Below, piece by piece: positions 24,222-35,851 of a DNA stretch of 35,857 nt. The DNA comes from Methylomonas rosea (GTDB taxonomy: Bacteria > Pseudomonadota > Gammaproteobacteria > Methylococcales > Methylomonadaceae): contig NZ_JANIBL010000053.1 of NCBI RefSeq assembly GCF_024505055.1, forward strand, positions 1 to 35,857, read 5' to 3'. The position numbers and the translations under genes are program-made. The notes beneath the pieces were generated by a model. That model was not told where the DNA came from. It saw only the letters and a program-made list of their open reading frames with translations, and searched no databases. Every line of letters starts with the position of its first letter. Positions within the stretch are counted from its first letter, which is position 1.

Positions 24222-25436
24222 ATGGCAGTAGGACAAATCGACTTCCCCACCATGCATGCCGTGCAAGGCATCAAACTCGGCACCTGCAATGCCGGCATCA
24301 AGCAAACCGTCCGCGACGATATTTTAGTGATCGAAATGGCGGACGGAGGTACTTGTGCGGCGGTATTTACCCAAAATGCCTTTTGCGCGGCGCCGGTACA
24401 TATCGCCAAGGCCCATTTGTCCCAAAATCCGCGCTGGCTACTGGTAAACTCCGGCAACGCCAACGCCGGCACCGGCAAGCAAGGCCTGCAAGATGCGTTT
24501 GCCTGCTGCGCCAATCTGGCCGGCGAAGTTGAGGCTTTGGCACAACAGGTTTTACCATTCTCTACCGGTGTCATCGGCGAACCGTTGCCAGTGGAAAAAC
24601 TCTCGGCGGCGCTGCCCGCTGCCGTAGCGAATTTGGCTGAGGCGCATTGGGACAAAGCCGCCCGCGCGATCATGACAACCGATACGTTTCCCAAGGGCGC
24701 ATCGGCCGTGATCCATATCGCCGGAGAGCCGGTGACGATCACCGGTATTTCCAAAGGTGCCGGCATGATCCAGCCCAATATGGCTACCATGCTGGGTTTT
24801 GTCGCCACCGATGCCCGTATCGAGCAATCTCTGTTACAACAATGTCTGAGCGCGGCGGCGGAAAAATCCTTCAATCGCATCACCGTGGACGGCGACACCT
24901 CGACTAACGATGCTTGCGTATTATTGGCCAGCGGCGGTAGCGCAGCCCCGGAAATTCTGGCCGGTAGCACGGAGTATGCGACCTTCGCCGAGGCGGTTAT
25001 GGCGGTTTGTAAACGCCTGGCGGAACTGATCATTCGCGACGGCGAAGGCGCTACCAAACTGATGAGGATCGTCGTCGAACAGGCGCGCGACAGTGCAGAG
25101 GCTGTGCAAGTCGCTAAAACCATTGCCCACTCGCCCTTGGTGAAAACCGCGTTTTTTGCCAGCGATCCCAACTGGGGCCGGATTCTGGCTGCTGTCGGCC
25201 GGGCCGGCGTCGAAAACATGGACCTGGAGAAAATCGAAATTTATCTGGGCACGGTGTGCATCGTCGAAAACGGCGGCCGAGCCCACTCGTACACCGAACA
25301 AGACGGCCAGCGCGTGATGAATCAGGAGGAAATCGTCGTCACCGTCAGACTGGGGCGCGGCGCAGCCAGCGAGGAAGTGCTGACTTGCGATTTTTCCTAC
25401 GACTACGTAAAAATCAACGCCGAATACCGCACCTAA
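24222..25436 (+). CDS. argJ: Bifunctional ornithine acetyltransferase/N-acetylglutamate synthase
   Basis: The 404-residue enzyme moves the acetyl group from N-acetylornithine to glutamate in cyclic arginine synthesis and may also use acetyl-CoA. The self-cleavage site is A188-T189-M-L, in KGAGMIQPNMATMLGF; T189 becomes the nucleophile of the beta chain. SGNANAGTG (around 77-85) and TVDGDTSTND are further family motifs. The length fits the family (about 400). No other arg gene adjoins it. Its promoter region is occupied by the right long repeat, ending 16 bp upstream, so its transcript may start in the repeat or come from the cassette. Confidence 0.96.
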   Translation: MAVGQIDFPTMHAVQGIKLGTCNAGIKQTVRDDILVIEMADGGTCAAVFTQNAFCAAPVHIAKAHLSQNPRWLLVNSGNANAGTGKQGLQDAFACCANLAGEVEALAQQVLPFSTGVIGEPLPVEKLSAALPAAVANLAEAHWDKAARAIMTTDTFPKGASAVIHIAGEPVTITGISKGAGMIQPNMATMLGFVATDARIEQSLLQQCLSAAAEKSFNRITVDGDTSTNDACVLLASGGSAAPEILAGSTEYATFAEAVMAVCKRLAELIIRDGEGATKLMRIVVEQARDSAEAVQVAKTIAHSPLVKTAFFASDPNWGRILAAVGRAGVENMDLEKIEIYLGTVCIVENGGRAHSYTEQDGQRVMNQEEIVVTVRLGRGAASEEVLTCDFSYDYVKINAEYRT

Positions 25437-25449
25437 GCACCAAAAAAGT

Positions 25450-26394
25450 ATGTCAACCAATAAGCAGCGCCTGCACGTCGCGGTCGGGGTGATCCGTGAT
25501 GGTGACGGCCGGATTTTGATTACCCAACGCGCCAAACACGCACATCAAGGCGGCTTGTGGGAGTTTCCGGGCGGTAAACTGGAAGCTGGTGAACCGGTGC
25601 AACAAGCACTGGCGCGCGAGCTGGAAGAAGAGGTTGGTATTCAAGTACAACGCGCGGCGCCGTTGATCAAAATCAACCATGATTACGGCGACAGGCATGT
25701 GTTGCTGGATGTCTGGAATGTTACGGCTTTTGCCGGCCAGGCTAGAGGCTGCGAAGGCCAGGCGATGCGTTGGATTGCTGCCGAGCAACTAAGGGAATTC
25801 AGCTTCCCGGCCGCTAACTTACCCATCATCGCCGCCGCGCAATTGCCGCACTATTACGCGATCCTGGAAGGCCTTAGCGCCGCCGAAGCCCTGGACAATT
25901 GCCGACGCATTTTAGCCACCGGCATCAAACTGCTGCAATTTCGCGTCAAGTCTTTACCTTCTATCGATTTACAAAATGTATTCGAGCAGGTTTCTCAGCT
26001 TTGCCGGCAGCAACAGGTTAGCTTGCTGGTCAACACAGATTTGCCTGTCGATACTACCAATGCGCAGGGCCTGCATTTAAGCAGCCGCGCCTTGCTGGCC
26101 TGTCGTGAACGGCCCAACGGCTATCGCTGGGTAGCGGCGTCTTGTCATAACCTGGATGAACTGCGATACGCGGAAGCGCTAGGCCTGGACTTTGCCGTTT
26201 TGGCACCCGTCCAAGCGACCGCCTCCCACCCGGACGCCGCGCCGCTAGGCTGGCAAACCTTGACCGAACTGCTCGAACAAATCAATTTACCGGTGTTTGC
26301 CTTGGGCGGTTTGGGCAGGCACGACTTGGATAGAGCACTTGTCGCCGGCGCACAAGGTATAGCCGGCATCAGCGCGTTTTTAGCGGCAGACTAA
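25450..26394 (+). CDS. Nudix hydrolase fused to thiamine-phosphate-synthase-like domain
   Basis: This is a two-domain protein of 314 residues. Residues 8-130 are a MutT-type Nudix domain with the full box GGKLEAGEPVQQALARELEEEVGI (GX5EX7REUXEEXGU), expected to clean up oxidised nucleotides such as 8-oxo-dGTP. Residues about 140-312 resemble ThiE/TenI (LLVNTDLPVDTTNAQGLHLSS, VAASCHNLDEL, VLAPVQATASHPDAAPLGW, FALGGLGRHDL). This fusion is common in gammaproteobacteria and usually annotated as mutT. Whether the C-terminal domain is catalytic is unknown; the GLHLSS and FALGGL segments are kept. It begins 13 bp after argJ and is probably cotranscribed. Confidence 0.93.
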   Translation: MSTNKQRLHVAVGVIRDGDGRILITQRAKHAHQGGLWEFPGGKLEAGEPVQQALARELEEEVGIQVQRAAPLIKINHDYGDRHVLLDVWNVTAFAGQARGCEGQAMRWIAAEQLREFSFPAANLPIIAAAQLPHYYAILEGLSAAEALDNCRRILATGIKLLQFRVKSLPSIDLQNVFEQVSQLCRQQQVSLLVNTDLPVDTTNAQGLHLSSRALLACRERPNGYRWVAASCHNLDELRYAEALGLDFAVLAPVQATASHPDAAPLGWQTLTELLEQINLPVFALGGLGRHDLDRALVAGAQGIAGISAFLAAD

Positions 26395-26407
26395 CCCGAA
26401 AAACAGC

Positions 26408-26611
26408 TCAGTAGGATTCGAAATCCGAATTTTCGTCGTCTTCGTCAAGCAGCGGCGGACCGGGGATTTTGTGAGCTTCGGTAGCCCAATCGCCTAAATC
26501 GATCAGTTTGCAACGTTCCGAGCAGAACGGTTTGAATGTTTCGGCAGCTATCCAGGCTACCGGCTTGCGACAAGTGGGGCATGCCACCATAGTCCGGATA
26601 TTCGCGGTCAT
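26408..26611 (-). CDS. yacG: DNA gyrase inhibitor YacG
   Basis: This 67-residue zinc protein has ligands C11 and C14 (CPTC) and C30 and C34 (CSERC), followed by [17 protein letters not shown] and an acidic tail. E. coli YacG binds GyrB and inhibits gyrase. Its start overlaps the zapD stop by one base. It is the last gene of the pilBCD-coaE-zapD-yacG block, the usual order in gammaproteobacteria. Confidence 0.95.
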   Translation of the reverse strand: MTANIRTMVACPTCRKPVAWIAAETFKPFCSERCKLIDLGDWATEAHKIPGPPLLDEDDENSDFESY

Positions 26612-27384
26612 CAGAACATGCAGCGGGTCAAGGAAAATTCGATATCGTCGAGCATCTGGCTGGGCCGATTTTCATCGACAGACGGATGCATAAAGCGAAT
26701 GCTGAAACGGTGTTTGCCGCCGCTAATCTCGGCAAAACACGGCATGTCGGCAGCCAATCCCACTCGTAGCAATTGCACCGGATGATTTTTATTATCCAAC
26801 GCCAATTGAAAAAATCCGGCCTTGGCAAGCTCCTGAGTCGGCATACTGCTCTGCCGAATAAAGCCCAATATCAAATCGATTGCTACCCGAATATCCACGA
26901 AGGGCTGAGTCCAGCGTTCCAGGTCTTTTTGCTGTTCGGCTTCGTGCTGCTCCAACCAGTAATGAAAGGCCGGCAAATCGAAGGAACAGCTGCCGCCGGG
27001 AATAGAATTACGCTGCGAGATACTTTGAAATAAATCACTTTCCATCACGCTGATGCCGATTTTACCGTTGGCGCTATACAGATTTCGACTGGCCTGATTC
27101 AACTCGGCGAGGATTTCCTGAAGCTTTTCGTCGTCAACGCCATGACTATGCGCCAGTTGATTCAATACTTTAGTGTGCCTATCAAGTTCCTTGATCAACT
27201 CGGACTTCAAGTCGCTGCGGCTGAAGATCATCAAGATATCGAGTAAAACCGAAATGGCCGCGCGTTTATCGAAGACCGACGCGCCCAACATGAAGTGACT
27301 GAGCTGTTGAAAGAGTTGCTCCAAGCGCATAAACACCCGAATTCGTTCATTGAGAGGGAATTCGTAGATAGTTTGTGTATTCAA
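26611..27384 (-). CDS. zapD: Cell division protein ZapD
   Basis: The 257-residue cytosolic protein crosslinks FtsZ filaments at the division ring. The whole length matches the DUF1342/ZapD family, with the characteristic opening [22 protein letters not shown] accept a TTG start at 27384 (TTGA overlap with the coaE stop) because the family motif begins six residues later and no ATG fits. Translation is probably coupled to coaE. Confidence 0.94.
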   Translation of the reverse strand: MNTQTIYEFPLNERIRVFMRLEQLFQQLSHFMLGASVFDKRAAISVLLDILMIFSRSDLKSELIKELDRHTKVLNQLAHSHGVDDEKLQEILAELNQASRNLYSANGKIGISVMESDLFQSISQRNSIPGGSCSFDLPAFHYWLEQHEAEQQKDLERWTQPFVDIRVAIDLILGFIRQSSMPTQELAKAGFFQLALDNKNHPVQLLRVGLAADMPCFAEISGGKHRFSIRFMHPSVDENRPSQMLDDIEFSLTRCMF

Positions 27385-27992
27385 GCCGATTGTGTCCTGA
27401 CGGTGGCCAATAAAATGTAGGAATTGTGCAGTCTTTTAACCTGTTCTGCAAGCTGCTCCGGGCCGGCCATATTCTCGATGACATCGTCCGCTTTGCTCAA
27501 TCGTTCCGGTCGCGGCATCTGGCTGTCGATAATGGCTTGCACTTGCTGGCGCGTGAGTTTGTCGCGGGCGATAACTCGTGCTATTTGCACATCGACCGGA
27601 CAATCGATTAATAAAACCCGATCCACAGCATAAGGATTTTTCGACTCCAGCAGCAGCGGCACGGCAATAACGCAATAGTCGGCCGTTAACGCATTTACCT
27701 CGGCCGCGATTTGCGCATAAACCAAGGGATGCATGATGCCATCCAATTCGCGCTTTTTATCTGCATCGGCAAATACCGCGTCGCGCAGTCTGGCTCGATT
27801 CAAGCTACCGTCCTGGTTAAGCATCTGCGATCCAAAAGACTTAACGATCAGCGCTAAGGCCGGCTGCCCTGGCTCGACCAACTGCCTGGCAATCAGATCC
27901 GCATCGACAATGGGTACGCCAAACTCGGCAAACAAACGACAAACCGTGGATTTGCCGCTGCCTATACCGCCCGTCAGACCTATCTTCAGCAT
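27381..27992 (-). CDS. coaE: Dephospho-CoA kinase
   Basis: The 203-residue enzyme makes the last step of coenzyme A synthesis. The P-loop is GGIGSGKST at residues 8-16; VDADLIARQLVEPG and DCPVDVQIARVIARD are family motifs. It lies 3 bp after pilD and overlaps zapD by 4 bp, the standard pil-coaE arrangement. Confidence 0.96.
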   Translation of the reverse strand: MLKIGLTGGIGSGKSTVCRLFAEFGVPIVDADLIARQLVEPGQPALALIVKSFGSQMLNQDGSLNRARLRDAVFADADKKRELDGIMHPLVYAQIAAEVNALTADYCVIAVPLLLESKNPYAVDRVLLIDCPVDVQIARVIARDKLTRQQVQAIIDSQMPRPERLSKADDVIENMAGPEQLAEQVKRLHNSYILLATVRTQSA

Positions 27993-27995
27993 AAC

Positions 27996-28862
27996 CTACA
28001 GACCGGCAGTATGCAGATATAAGGCATTCAGCTCCGGTCCGAACAGCATCGCCAGCCAACCAGCCATGGCCAGATAAGGCCCGAAGGGTATCGGCTTGCC
28101 GGCATCGCGTTTGCCGAACACGATCATCGCAATGCCGATAACGGCGCCCACCAAGGATGACAATAGAATAATCAGCGGCAGATATTGCCAGCCCAGCCAG
28201 GCACCGAACAGTGCCAGCAGTTTGAAATCGCCGTAGCCCATGCCTTCCTTGCCGGTCAGCAATTTGAACAGTTGATAAACGCTCCACAGGCTCAAATAGC
28301 CTGCTACCGCACCGATAATCGCATCGTGGCTATTTGTGTATATATCAAACAGGCTTAGCAACAACCCCAGCCACAGCATAGGCAGAGTGATCGAATCGGG
28401 TAACAATTGCTGATCGATGTCGATAAAACTCAATGCAATCAAACACCAAGTCAACGGCAATGCAAACGCTAAAGCCCAACCGTATCCGAAATGCCAAGCC
28501 ACGACCGCAGAACACAGGCCGGTAAACGCCTCGATAAGCGGATAACGGATGGCGATTTTGACCCCGCAATGCCCACATTTGCCACCCAACAGTAGATAGC
28601 TAATTATTGGAATATTTTGATAGACTTTGATCTCGGTCTTGCAGGACGGACAGCGCGAAGCAGGCAACATCAGGTTGAACACTTCGTTTTCTTCCTCAGG
28701 CGAGAGTTGCAAGTATTCTCGGCACTCGCTCCGCCAACCAGTCTGCATCATCACCGGCAAACGGTAGATCACCACGTTTAGAAAACTGCCGACCAATAGG
28801 CCCAGCACGCAAACGACGCAAATCAGAAATAGCGGATATTGTTGTAGAGTGGCAAAAACCAT
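27996..28862 (-). CDS. pilD: Type IV prepilin peptidase/N-methyltransferase
   Basis: This membrane aspartyl protease cuts prepilin leaders and methylates the new N-terminus. The family N-terminal GLLVGSFLNVVIYRLP is followed by the zinc motif C71-x2-C74...C96-x2-C99. The catalytic aspartates are in SFIDIDQQLLPD and GYGDFK. About eight membrane helices are present. I prefer the ATG at 28862 (288 residues, normal length); a TTG at 28907 would add 15 residues unlike the family. Neither start has a clear ribosome binding site. Confidence 0.93.
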   Translation of the reverse strand: MVFATLQQYPLFLICVVCVLGLLVGSFLNVVIYRLPVMMQTGWRSECREYLQLSPEEENEVFNLMLPASRCPSCKTEIKVYQNIPIISYLLLGGKCGHCGVKIAIRYPLIEAFTGLCSAVVAWHFGYGWALAFALPLTWCLIALSFIDIDQQLLPDSITLPMLWLGLLLSLFDIYTNSHDAIIGAVAGYLSLWSVYQLFKLLTGKEGMGYGDFKLLALFGAWLGWQYLPLIILLSSLVGAVIGIAMIVFGKRDAGKPIPFGPYLAMAGWLAMLFGPELNALYLHTAGL

Positions 28863-28935
28863 GAGGAAGAGAGGAAGGTTGTAATTCGGCCCCGGCGCTC
28901 GGCCCAACGATAAAGAGCGCCGGGGAATAGCAAAA

Positions 28936-30153
28936 CTAGATAGCCGCGCCCAATTTGAAAATAGGCAAATACATCGCCACGATCAAACCGCCGACCAGGA
29001 TACCGAGGATAACCATGATGATAGGCTCCATCAAGCTACTCAAGTTATCGACCAGGTTATCGACTTCTTCTTCGTAAAAATCGGCGACTTTGTCCAGCAT
29101 CGCGTCAATGGAACCGGATTCCTCGCCAATAGCCACCATCTGCACCACCATGTTCGGAAACATGCCGGTGGTCTCCAGGGCAAACTTTAATTGCTGACCG
29201 GTGGAGACGTCGTCGCGCACCTTCATCACCGCCTCGTAGAACAAGATATTGCCGCACGCCCCCGCCACCGAAACCAAGGCTTCGACCAGAGGCACACCCG
29301 CCGCGGACATGGTGGACAGGGTTCTGGCAAAACGGGCGATGGCAGACTTTTCCAGGATCATACCCACCACAGGAATCTTCAGCAGTGTCTTATCCAAAAA
29401 GTGATTGAATGCCTTGGAACGCTTTTTAAAGTAGCTAAATGTATAAGCAACGGCGGCGATCACGCCTACCACTGCCCACCACCATTCCTGTACCCAAGCG
29501 GATAGTTCGATCACGAACTGGGTAAAGGCCGGCAAGTCGGCACCGAAGCCTTTGAACAAATCTTCGAACACCGGCACCACGAAAATCAGCAAGATCGCGG
29601 TAACGATAAACGCTACGACCAACACCGCAATCGGGTAGGTTAGCGCTTTTTTTACTTTCTTTTTGATCGATTCGGTTTTTTCCTTGTAAGTGGCAATCTT
29701 GTCCAGCAAGGTTTCCAGCACCCCGGCATGTTCGCCGGCCTCGACCAGATTGCAGAACAAGGCGTCGAAATACAGCGGCTTGCGGTTCAAGGCCTGCGCC
29801 AAGGTATCGCCGCCTTCGACATCGGCTTTTATCGATAGCAGTAATTCCGACATACTGGCGTTGTCATGGCCCTTGCCGATAATATCGAACGATTGCACCA
29901 AGGGCACACCTGCCGCCAGCATGGTCGCCAACTGCCTGGCAAATACGGCGATATCGCCAGGCGTAATTTTCTGCACACGGGCGCCGAACAAAGGCTTGGC
30001 CTTGGCTTTGATGCCAATTACCCGGATACCCATGCGCCGCAATTCGGCACGCGCAATAACCTCGCTCTTGGCGCTGATAGTGCCTTTGGTTTTTTTGTTT
30101 TGCCTATCGAAACCGTCCCAATTGAACTCGATTTGCTCGTCTTGCTTTGCCAT
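28936..30153 (-). CDS. pilC: Type IV pilus inner-membrane platform protein PilC
   Basis: The 405-residue protein has two GspF domains, each about 120 residues, with three membrane helices (near 170-195, 220-240 and 375-400). Motifs FARQLATMLAAGVPLVQSFDII and FARTLSTMSAAGVPLVEALVSVAG mark the two repeats. It couples the PilB/PilU motors to pilus assembly. AAGGAA before the ATG lies inside the end of pilB, only 2 bp away, so the genes are coupled. Confidence 0.96.
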   Translation of the reverse strand: MAKQDEQIEFNWDGFDRQNKKTKGTISAKSEVIARAELRRMGIRVIGIKAKAKPLFGARVQKITPGDIAVFARQLATMLAAGVPLVQSFDIIGKGHDNASMSELLLSIKADVEGGDTLAQALNRKPLYFDALFCNLVEAGEHAGVLETLLDKIATYKEKTESIKKKVKKALTYPIAVLVVAFIVTAILLIFVVPVFEDLFKGFGADLPAFTQFVIELSAWVQEWWWAVVGVIAAVAYTFSYFKKRSKAFNHFLDKTLLKIPVVGMILEKSAIARFARTLSTMSAAGVPLVEALVSVAGACGNILFYEAVMKVRDDVSTGQQLKFALETTGMFPNMVVQMVAIGEESGSIDAMLDKVADFYEEEVDNLVDNLSSLMEPIIMVILGILVGGLIVAMYLPIFKLGAAI

Positions 30154-30155
30154 GA

Positions 30156-31871
30156 TTATTCCTTGGTGACCCGATCAATTTCTTGCAGCGAGGTGACGCC
30201 TTGCTTAATTTTTAATAGCCCCGACATTCTTAAATCGTTGATCCCTTCGCTTTTCGACAATTCCGCCATTTGCATCGAGTTGCCGCCGTTCAAAATCAGC
30301 GCCCGCATTTTTTCGGTGATAGGCATCACCTGATAGATACCTACCCTGCCTTTGTAACCGTTATTGCAATGTTCGCAACCCACCGGGCCGTATACTTTAA
30401 ACGTCCCGATTTCGTCCTGTTTAAACCCGGCCGACAGCAAGGCGCTTTCCGGATAATCGACTTCCTGCTTGCAATGCTCGCATAAACGCCGCGCTAGCCG
30501 CTGCGCCATGATCAGAATGACCGCCGAAACAATATTGAACGGCTCTATGCCCATTTGCACCAACCGGTTGATGGTTTGCGGCGCGTCATTGGTGTGCAAA
30601 GTGGATAACACCATGTGACCGGTTTGCGCGGCCTTGACCGCGATACTGGCGGTTTCCAGGTCGCGAATCTCCCCGACCATGATGATGTCCGGGTCTTGCC
30701 GCAAAAACGCCCGCAGCGCTTCGGCAAAGGTCAGCCCGGCCTTGGGGTTGACGTTGACCTGATTGATGCCTTCCACGGTGATCTCCACCGGATCTTCGGC
30801 GGTGGAAATATTGGTTTCAATGCTGTTCAGAATATTCAAGCCGGTATACAGCGACACGGTTTTGCCGCTACCGGTCGGCCCGGTGACCAACACCATGCCG
30901 TAAGGCTTGTGAATCGCCTCCAAAAAGTTTTTCTGTTGTTCAGGCTCAAAACCCAGTTTTTCGATACCGATCTGGGCACTGGTCGGGTCGAGAATCCGCA
31001 TCACCACTTTTTCGCCAAACAGCGTCGGACAGGTGTTAACCCGAAAATCGATAGCCCGATTCTTGGAAATTTGCATTTTGATCCGGCCGTCTTGCGGCAC
31101 TCGCCGTTCGGCGATGTCCATTCTGGACATTACCTTCAGCCGGGAAATAATCCGGTTGGCGATACCGACCGGCGGACTGGCCACTTCCGACAAAATACCG
31201 TCAGCCCGAAAACGGATACGAAATTTTTTCTCGAAGGGCTCCAGGTGAATATCCGACACGCCGCGTTTGATGGAATCCAGCAGAATCTTATTCACAAAAC
31301 GGACAATAGGCGCATCGTCGATATCCGAACCCATTCCTTCGTCGGCGGGTTTGGCGTCGTCGCCTGCGGAAATGTCGATATTATCCAGATCGTCGTCCAA
31401 CAGATCCTTCATGGACGTATCGGCGGCTTCCAGCGCCGTGTCTATCATCCTGATCAGTTTGTCTTCTTCAACCAGGATATTTTCGGTATTGTGCCGCGTA
31501 TGGAACTTGATCTCGTCCAGTGCCTGAAAATTGGTCGGATCGGCGGTGGCGACGAACAAGCGGTTGCCGCGCTTGAACAAAGGAAGGGCGTGATGCTGGC
31601 GTATCAATTTCTCGCTGACCAGTTTGATCGGCAGGAACGAAGGGTCTATGGCATCCAGATCGAAAAACGGTACGCCAAACTCCGCCGAAGCCAGCGTCGC
31701 CACGGTTTTGCTGTCCGCGTACTTATGTTCCACCAAATAGCTTATAAACGCTTGTTTGCGTTTCTGCGCCTCCTGCAAACAGGTCGCCGCCGATTCCTCG
31801 GTCAACAAACCTTTCTGAATCAGGCATTTGACCAAGCCGCTGAAATGGATGTTAGAAGGTGCTGTCGCCAT
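30156..31871 (-). CDS. pilB: Type IV pilus extension ATPase PilB
   Basis: The 571-residue hexameric motor drives pilus extension. The N-terminal MshEN/GspE-N domain (about 10-150) is of the kind that can bind c-di-GMP in related proteins. Walker A is GPTGSGKT, the Asp box is ISTAEDPVE, Walker B is DIIMVGEIRD and the His box is TGHMVLSTLHTNDA. A zinc tetracysteine follows (LCEHCKQ...GCEHCNNG). The ATG lacks a clear ribosome binding site. It opens the pilBCD-coaE-zapD-yacG run. Confidence 0.97.
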   Translation of the reverse strand: MATAPSNIHFSGLVKCLIQKGLLTEESAATCLQEAQKRKQAFISYLVEHKYADSKTVATLASAEFGVPFFDLDAIDPSFLPIKLVSEKLIRQHHALPLFKRGNRLFVATADPTNFQALDEIKFHTRHNTENILVEEDKLIRMIDTALEAADTSMKDLLDDDLDNIDISAGDDAKPADEGMGSDIDDAPIVRFVNKILLDSIKRGVSDIHLEPFEKKFRIRFRADGILSEVASPPVGIANRIISRLKVMSRMDIAERRVPQDGRIKMQISKNRAIDFRVNTCPTLFGEKVVMRILDPTSAQIGIEKLGFEPEQQKNFLEAIHKPYGMVLVTGPTGSGKTVSLYTGLNILNSIETNISTAEDPVEITVEGINQVNVNPKAGLTFAEALRAFLRQDPDIIMVGEIRDLETASIAVKAAQTGHMVLSTLHTNDAPQTINRLVQMGIEPFNIVSAVILIMAQRLARRLCEHCKQEVDYPESALLSAGFKQDEIGTFKVYGPVGCEHCNNGYKGRVGIYQVMPITEKMRALILNGGNSMQMAELSKSEGINDLRMSGLLKIKQGVTSLQEIDRVTKE

Positions 31872-32072
31872 GAAAAAAAGTCTGGATTGGTTTTACTGCA
31901 ACTAAGTGCTGCAACTATAGATGAAGTAAGGATTTTATCCAAACTCATCAAGCCATGTTCGAGACTTTAACACGGTTATATCGGGATGCCGCCAAGCGCT
32001 CTTTAAAAGCAGGCGAACATTTGGAACCGCCAGCGGCGCCATAAACAGCACCGCCGACGAATGGGACAAGAA

Positions 32073-34074
<2,002 letters not shown>

Positions 34075-34147
34075 CTTTCAGGTGACTTGTTAAGTTAAAT
34101 GATAATCGAGCCAATTGCAAGCGCGACGCCAAGCGCAATAAACACAA

Positions 34148-34180
34148 AAAGCTTATAAAACAATGGGTTTTATAAGCTTT
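34148..34180 (-). terminator. Perfect 14-bp hairpin with T-run on the minus strand
   Basis: AAAGCTTATAAAAC and GTTTTATAAGCTTT pair perfectly around AATGG. On the minus strand the stem is followed by TTTTT (partly within the stem) then GTGTT, so it can stop transcripts coming from ispB. It lies 74 bp upstream of the thiC riboswitch. It could alternatively be a protein-binding palindrome. Confidence 0.6.
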
Positions 34181-34358
34181 CCACTCACTACCGGCCCTGT
34201 TGCTATCATGCTAATGCGCCGCTGCCGAAACAGCCGACATGTGTATGCTAATCACTGGGACCAATTGCTACGATGAACTGCAAATTAGCGGCGTAACAGT
34301 CCAACCCTAACATCTACCGCAGCAAACGTAGGACTATCTGAAACAGCCAGGAGAAAAG

Positions 34359-34763
34359 ATGACATCCCTAAAAAAACAAAGCAAACGCCTGCTGAGCGAT
34401 ATACAGAAATCAGCGAATCAGTTGGCGCTATTGGCTAGCGATTTAACCTTGCTTGAGGACACACATGAATGGGCAAGAAGCCTAGAAAAAAACATCGAGA
34501 CATTAAACCAACAACTAGCCGGTTTAAAAAAGGCGGAATTCAACGCCACCTTGGCAGACTCCGAAATACTGGAGGTATTGGATGAACTAATTGATAGCGA
34601 TCCGATCAGCGCACTGGAACAACGCCTGTTTGCAGCCCAAGCTGACCAAGAATCAGGCGTAGTCGGTGAGTTTTTTCAACAGTTACTGGATAAAATCGAA
34701 AAGTTATACACGCCGCTATTATCGGCCATCCAGCAGCTAACAGCGATGCAGTACAAATTGTGA
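34359..34763 (+). CDS. Hypothetical coiled-coil protein
   Basis: I do not recognise this 134-residue protein. It is highly helical and acidic, with heptad-like patterns (IQKSANQLALLASDLTLLEDT, LEKNIETLNQQLAGLKKAE) and no membrane segment, signal peptide or cysteine. A good CAGGAG ribosome binding site stands about 7 bp before the ATG. It converges on ispB, leaving 4 bp between the stops. A structural or scaffold role is possible, nothing more. Confidence 0.7.
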   Translation: MTSLKKQSKRLLSDIQKSANQLALLASDLTLLEDTHEWARSLEKNIETLNQQLAGLKKAEFNATLADSEILEVLDELIDSDPISALEQRLFAAQADQESGVVGEFFQQLLDKIEKLYTPLLSAIQQLTAMQYKL

Positions 34764-34767
34764 GCAC

Positions 34768-35772
34768 TTAGTGACTGCGTTGCACCGAGAAGCGCGCCAA
34801 CTCTTCGAGGGCCTGTTTATATTCGGAATCCGGCAAGCACTGCAATGCCGCAATCGCCTTTGCCGCCGCCCTATCCGCGCATTGCTCGGTATATTCTATG
34901 GCATTAGTGGCTTTAACCACTTCGTAAACCTCGTTAAACGCATCGCGTGAACCTTGCCGAATCGCATCGACCACAATCTTCGCCTGCTGTTCGTTTCCAT
35001 GCTGGATGGCATAGATCAACGGCAAGGTGGGTTTACCCTCGGCCAAATCGTCGCCTAAGTTTTTACCCAGTTCTTCACTATTAGCTTTGTAATCCAATGC
35101 ATCGTCTATCAACTGAAACGCCACTCCCAATTCCTGCCCATAAACCGCCAATGCCTCTTCCGTGCCTGCATCGGTCTCTGAAATAACTGCCGCTAAGCGG
35201 GTCGCCGTACTGAACAAAATAGCGGTTTTGCGGGCAATAACTTCCAAATATCGAGCCTCACTGGTCTCCGGATTGTTGCAATTTAATAACTGCAACACTT
35301 CGCCCTCGGCAATCGCGGTCGTGGTTTTGGACATAATTGCCATAACCCGCATATTGTCGGTGCGCACCATCATTTCAAAAGCGCTGGAATACAAATAATC
35401 CCCTACCAATACACTTGCGGCATTGCCCCACACTGCATTAGCCGACTCCTTGCCGCGCCGCAGAGCCGATTCGTCGACCACATCGTCGTGCAACAAAGTT
35501 GCGGTATGAATGAATTCGATCACTGCCGCCAAGATCAGATGGCGATCATCGACCTTACCGAGGGCTTTTGCAGCCAATAACAGCAGCATCGGTCGCAACC
35601 GTTTCCCACCATTACCAATTATGTAATGCCCAATTTGATTAATCAGCACAACATCGGAGCTCAGTTCCTCTAAAATCAACCGGTCCACGGCTTTGGTTTC
35701 CGCGCTGGTTAAATTTTTGATCGAATCGAAGTCTATAGTGACTGACGCTGGCGTTGAAACTTTAGCTATCAT
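34768..35772 (-). CDS. ispB: Octaprenyl diphosphate synthase
   Basis: This trans-polyprenyl synthase builds the ubiquinone side chain from isopentenyl diphosphate. The 334-residue protein has the first aspartate-rich motif LLHDDVVDES with the downstream RRGK, and the second motif QLIDDALDYKA. GNGGKRLRP is the substrate-binding opening. The exact chain length is not readable from sequence, but the gammaproteobacterial homologue makes C40. In related genomes ispB is divergent from rplU-rpmA, and the window ends before such genes would be seen. Confidence 0.95.
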   Translation of the reverse strand: MIAKVSTPASVTIDFDSIKNLTSAETKAVDRLILEELSSDVVLINQIGHYIIGNGGKRLRPMLLLLAAKALGKVDDRHLILAAVIEFIHTATLLHDDVVDESALRRGKESANAVWGNAASVLVGDYLYSSAFEMMVRTDNMRVMAIMSKTTTAIAEGEVLQLLNCNNPETSEARYLEVIARKTAILFSTATRLAAVISETDAGTEEALAVYGQELGVAFQLIDDALDYKANSEELGKNLGDDLAEGKPTLPLIYAIQHGNEQQAKIVVDAIRQGSRDAFNEVYEVVKATNAIEYTEQCADRAAAKAIAALQCLPDSEYKQALEELARFSVQRSH

Positions 35773-35822
35773 GTAATGTTGTGAACTTGTCGCTCGGTAG
35801 CGTATAACGTGAATAACCGGTC

Positions 35823-35851
35823 ATGCTATGAATAATACCGAGTAGTGTCAA
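35823..35851 (-). promoter_or_regulatory. Sigma70-like promoter of ispB
   Basis: On the minus strand TTGACA, a 17-bp spacer and TAGCAT match the consensus 6/6 and 4/6. It points at ispB, about 50 nt before its start. Confidence 0.65.

Noticed and set aside
30615..31970. Long open frame of 451 codons on the + strand opposite pilB
   Set aside because: It is the antisense shadow of pilB; its product has no recognisable fold and pilB is certain.
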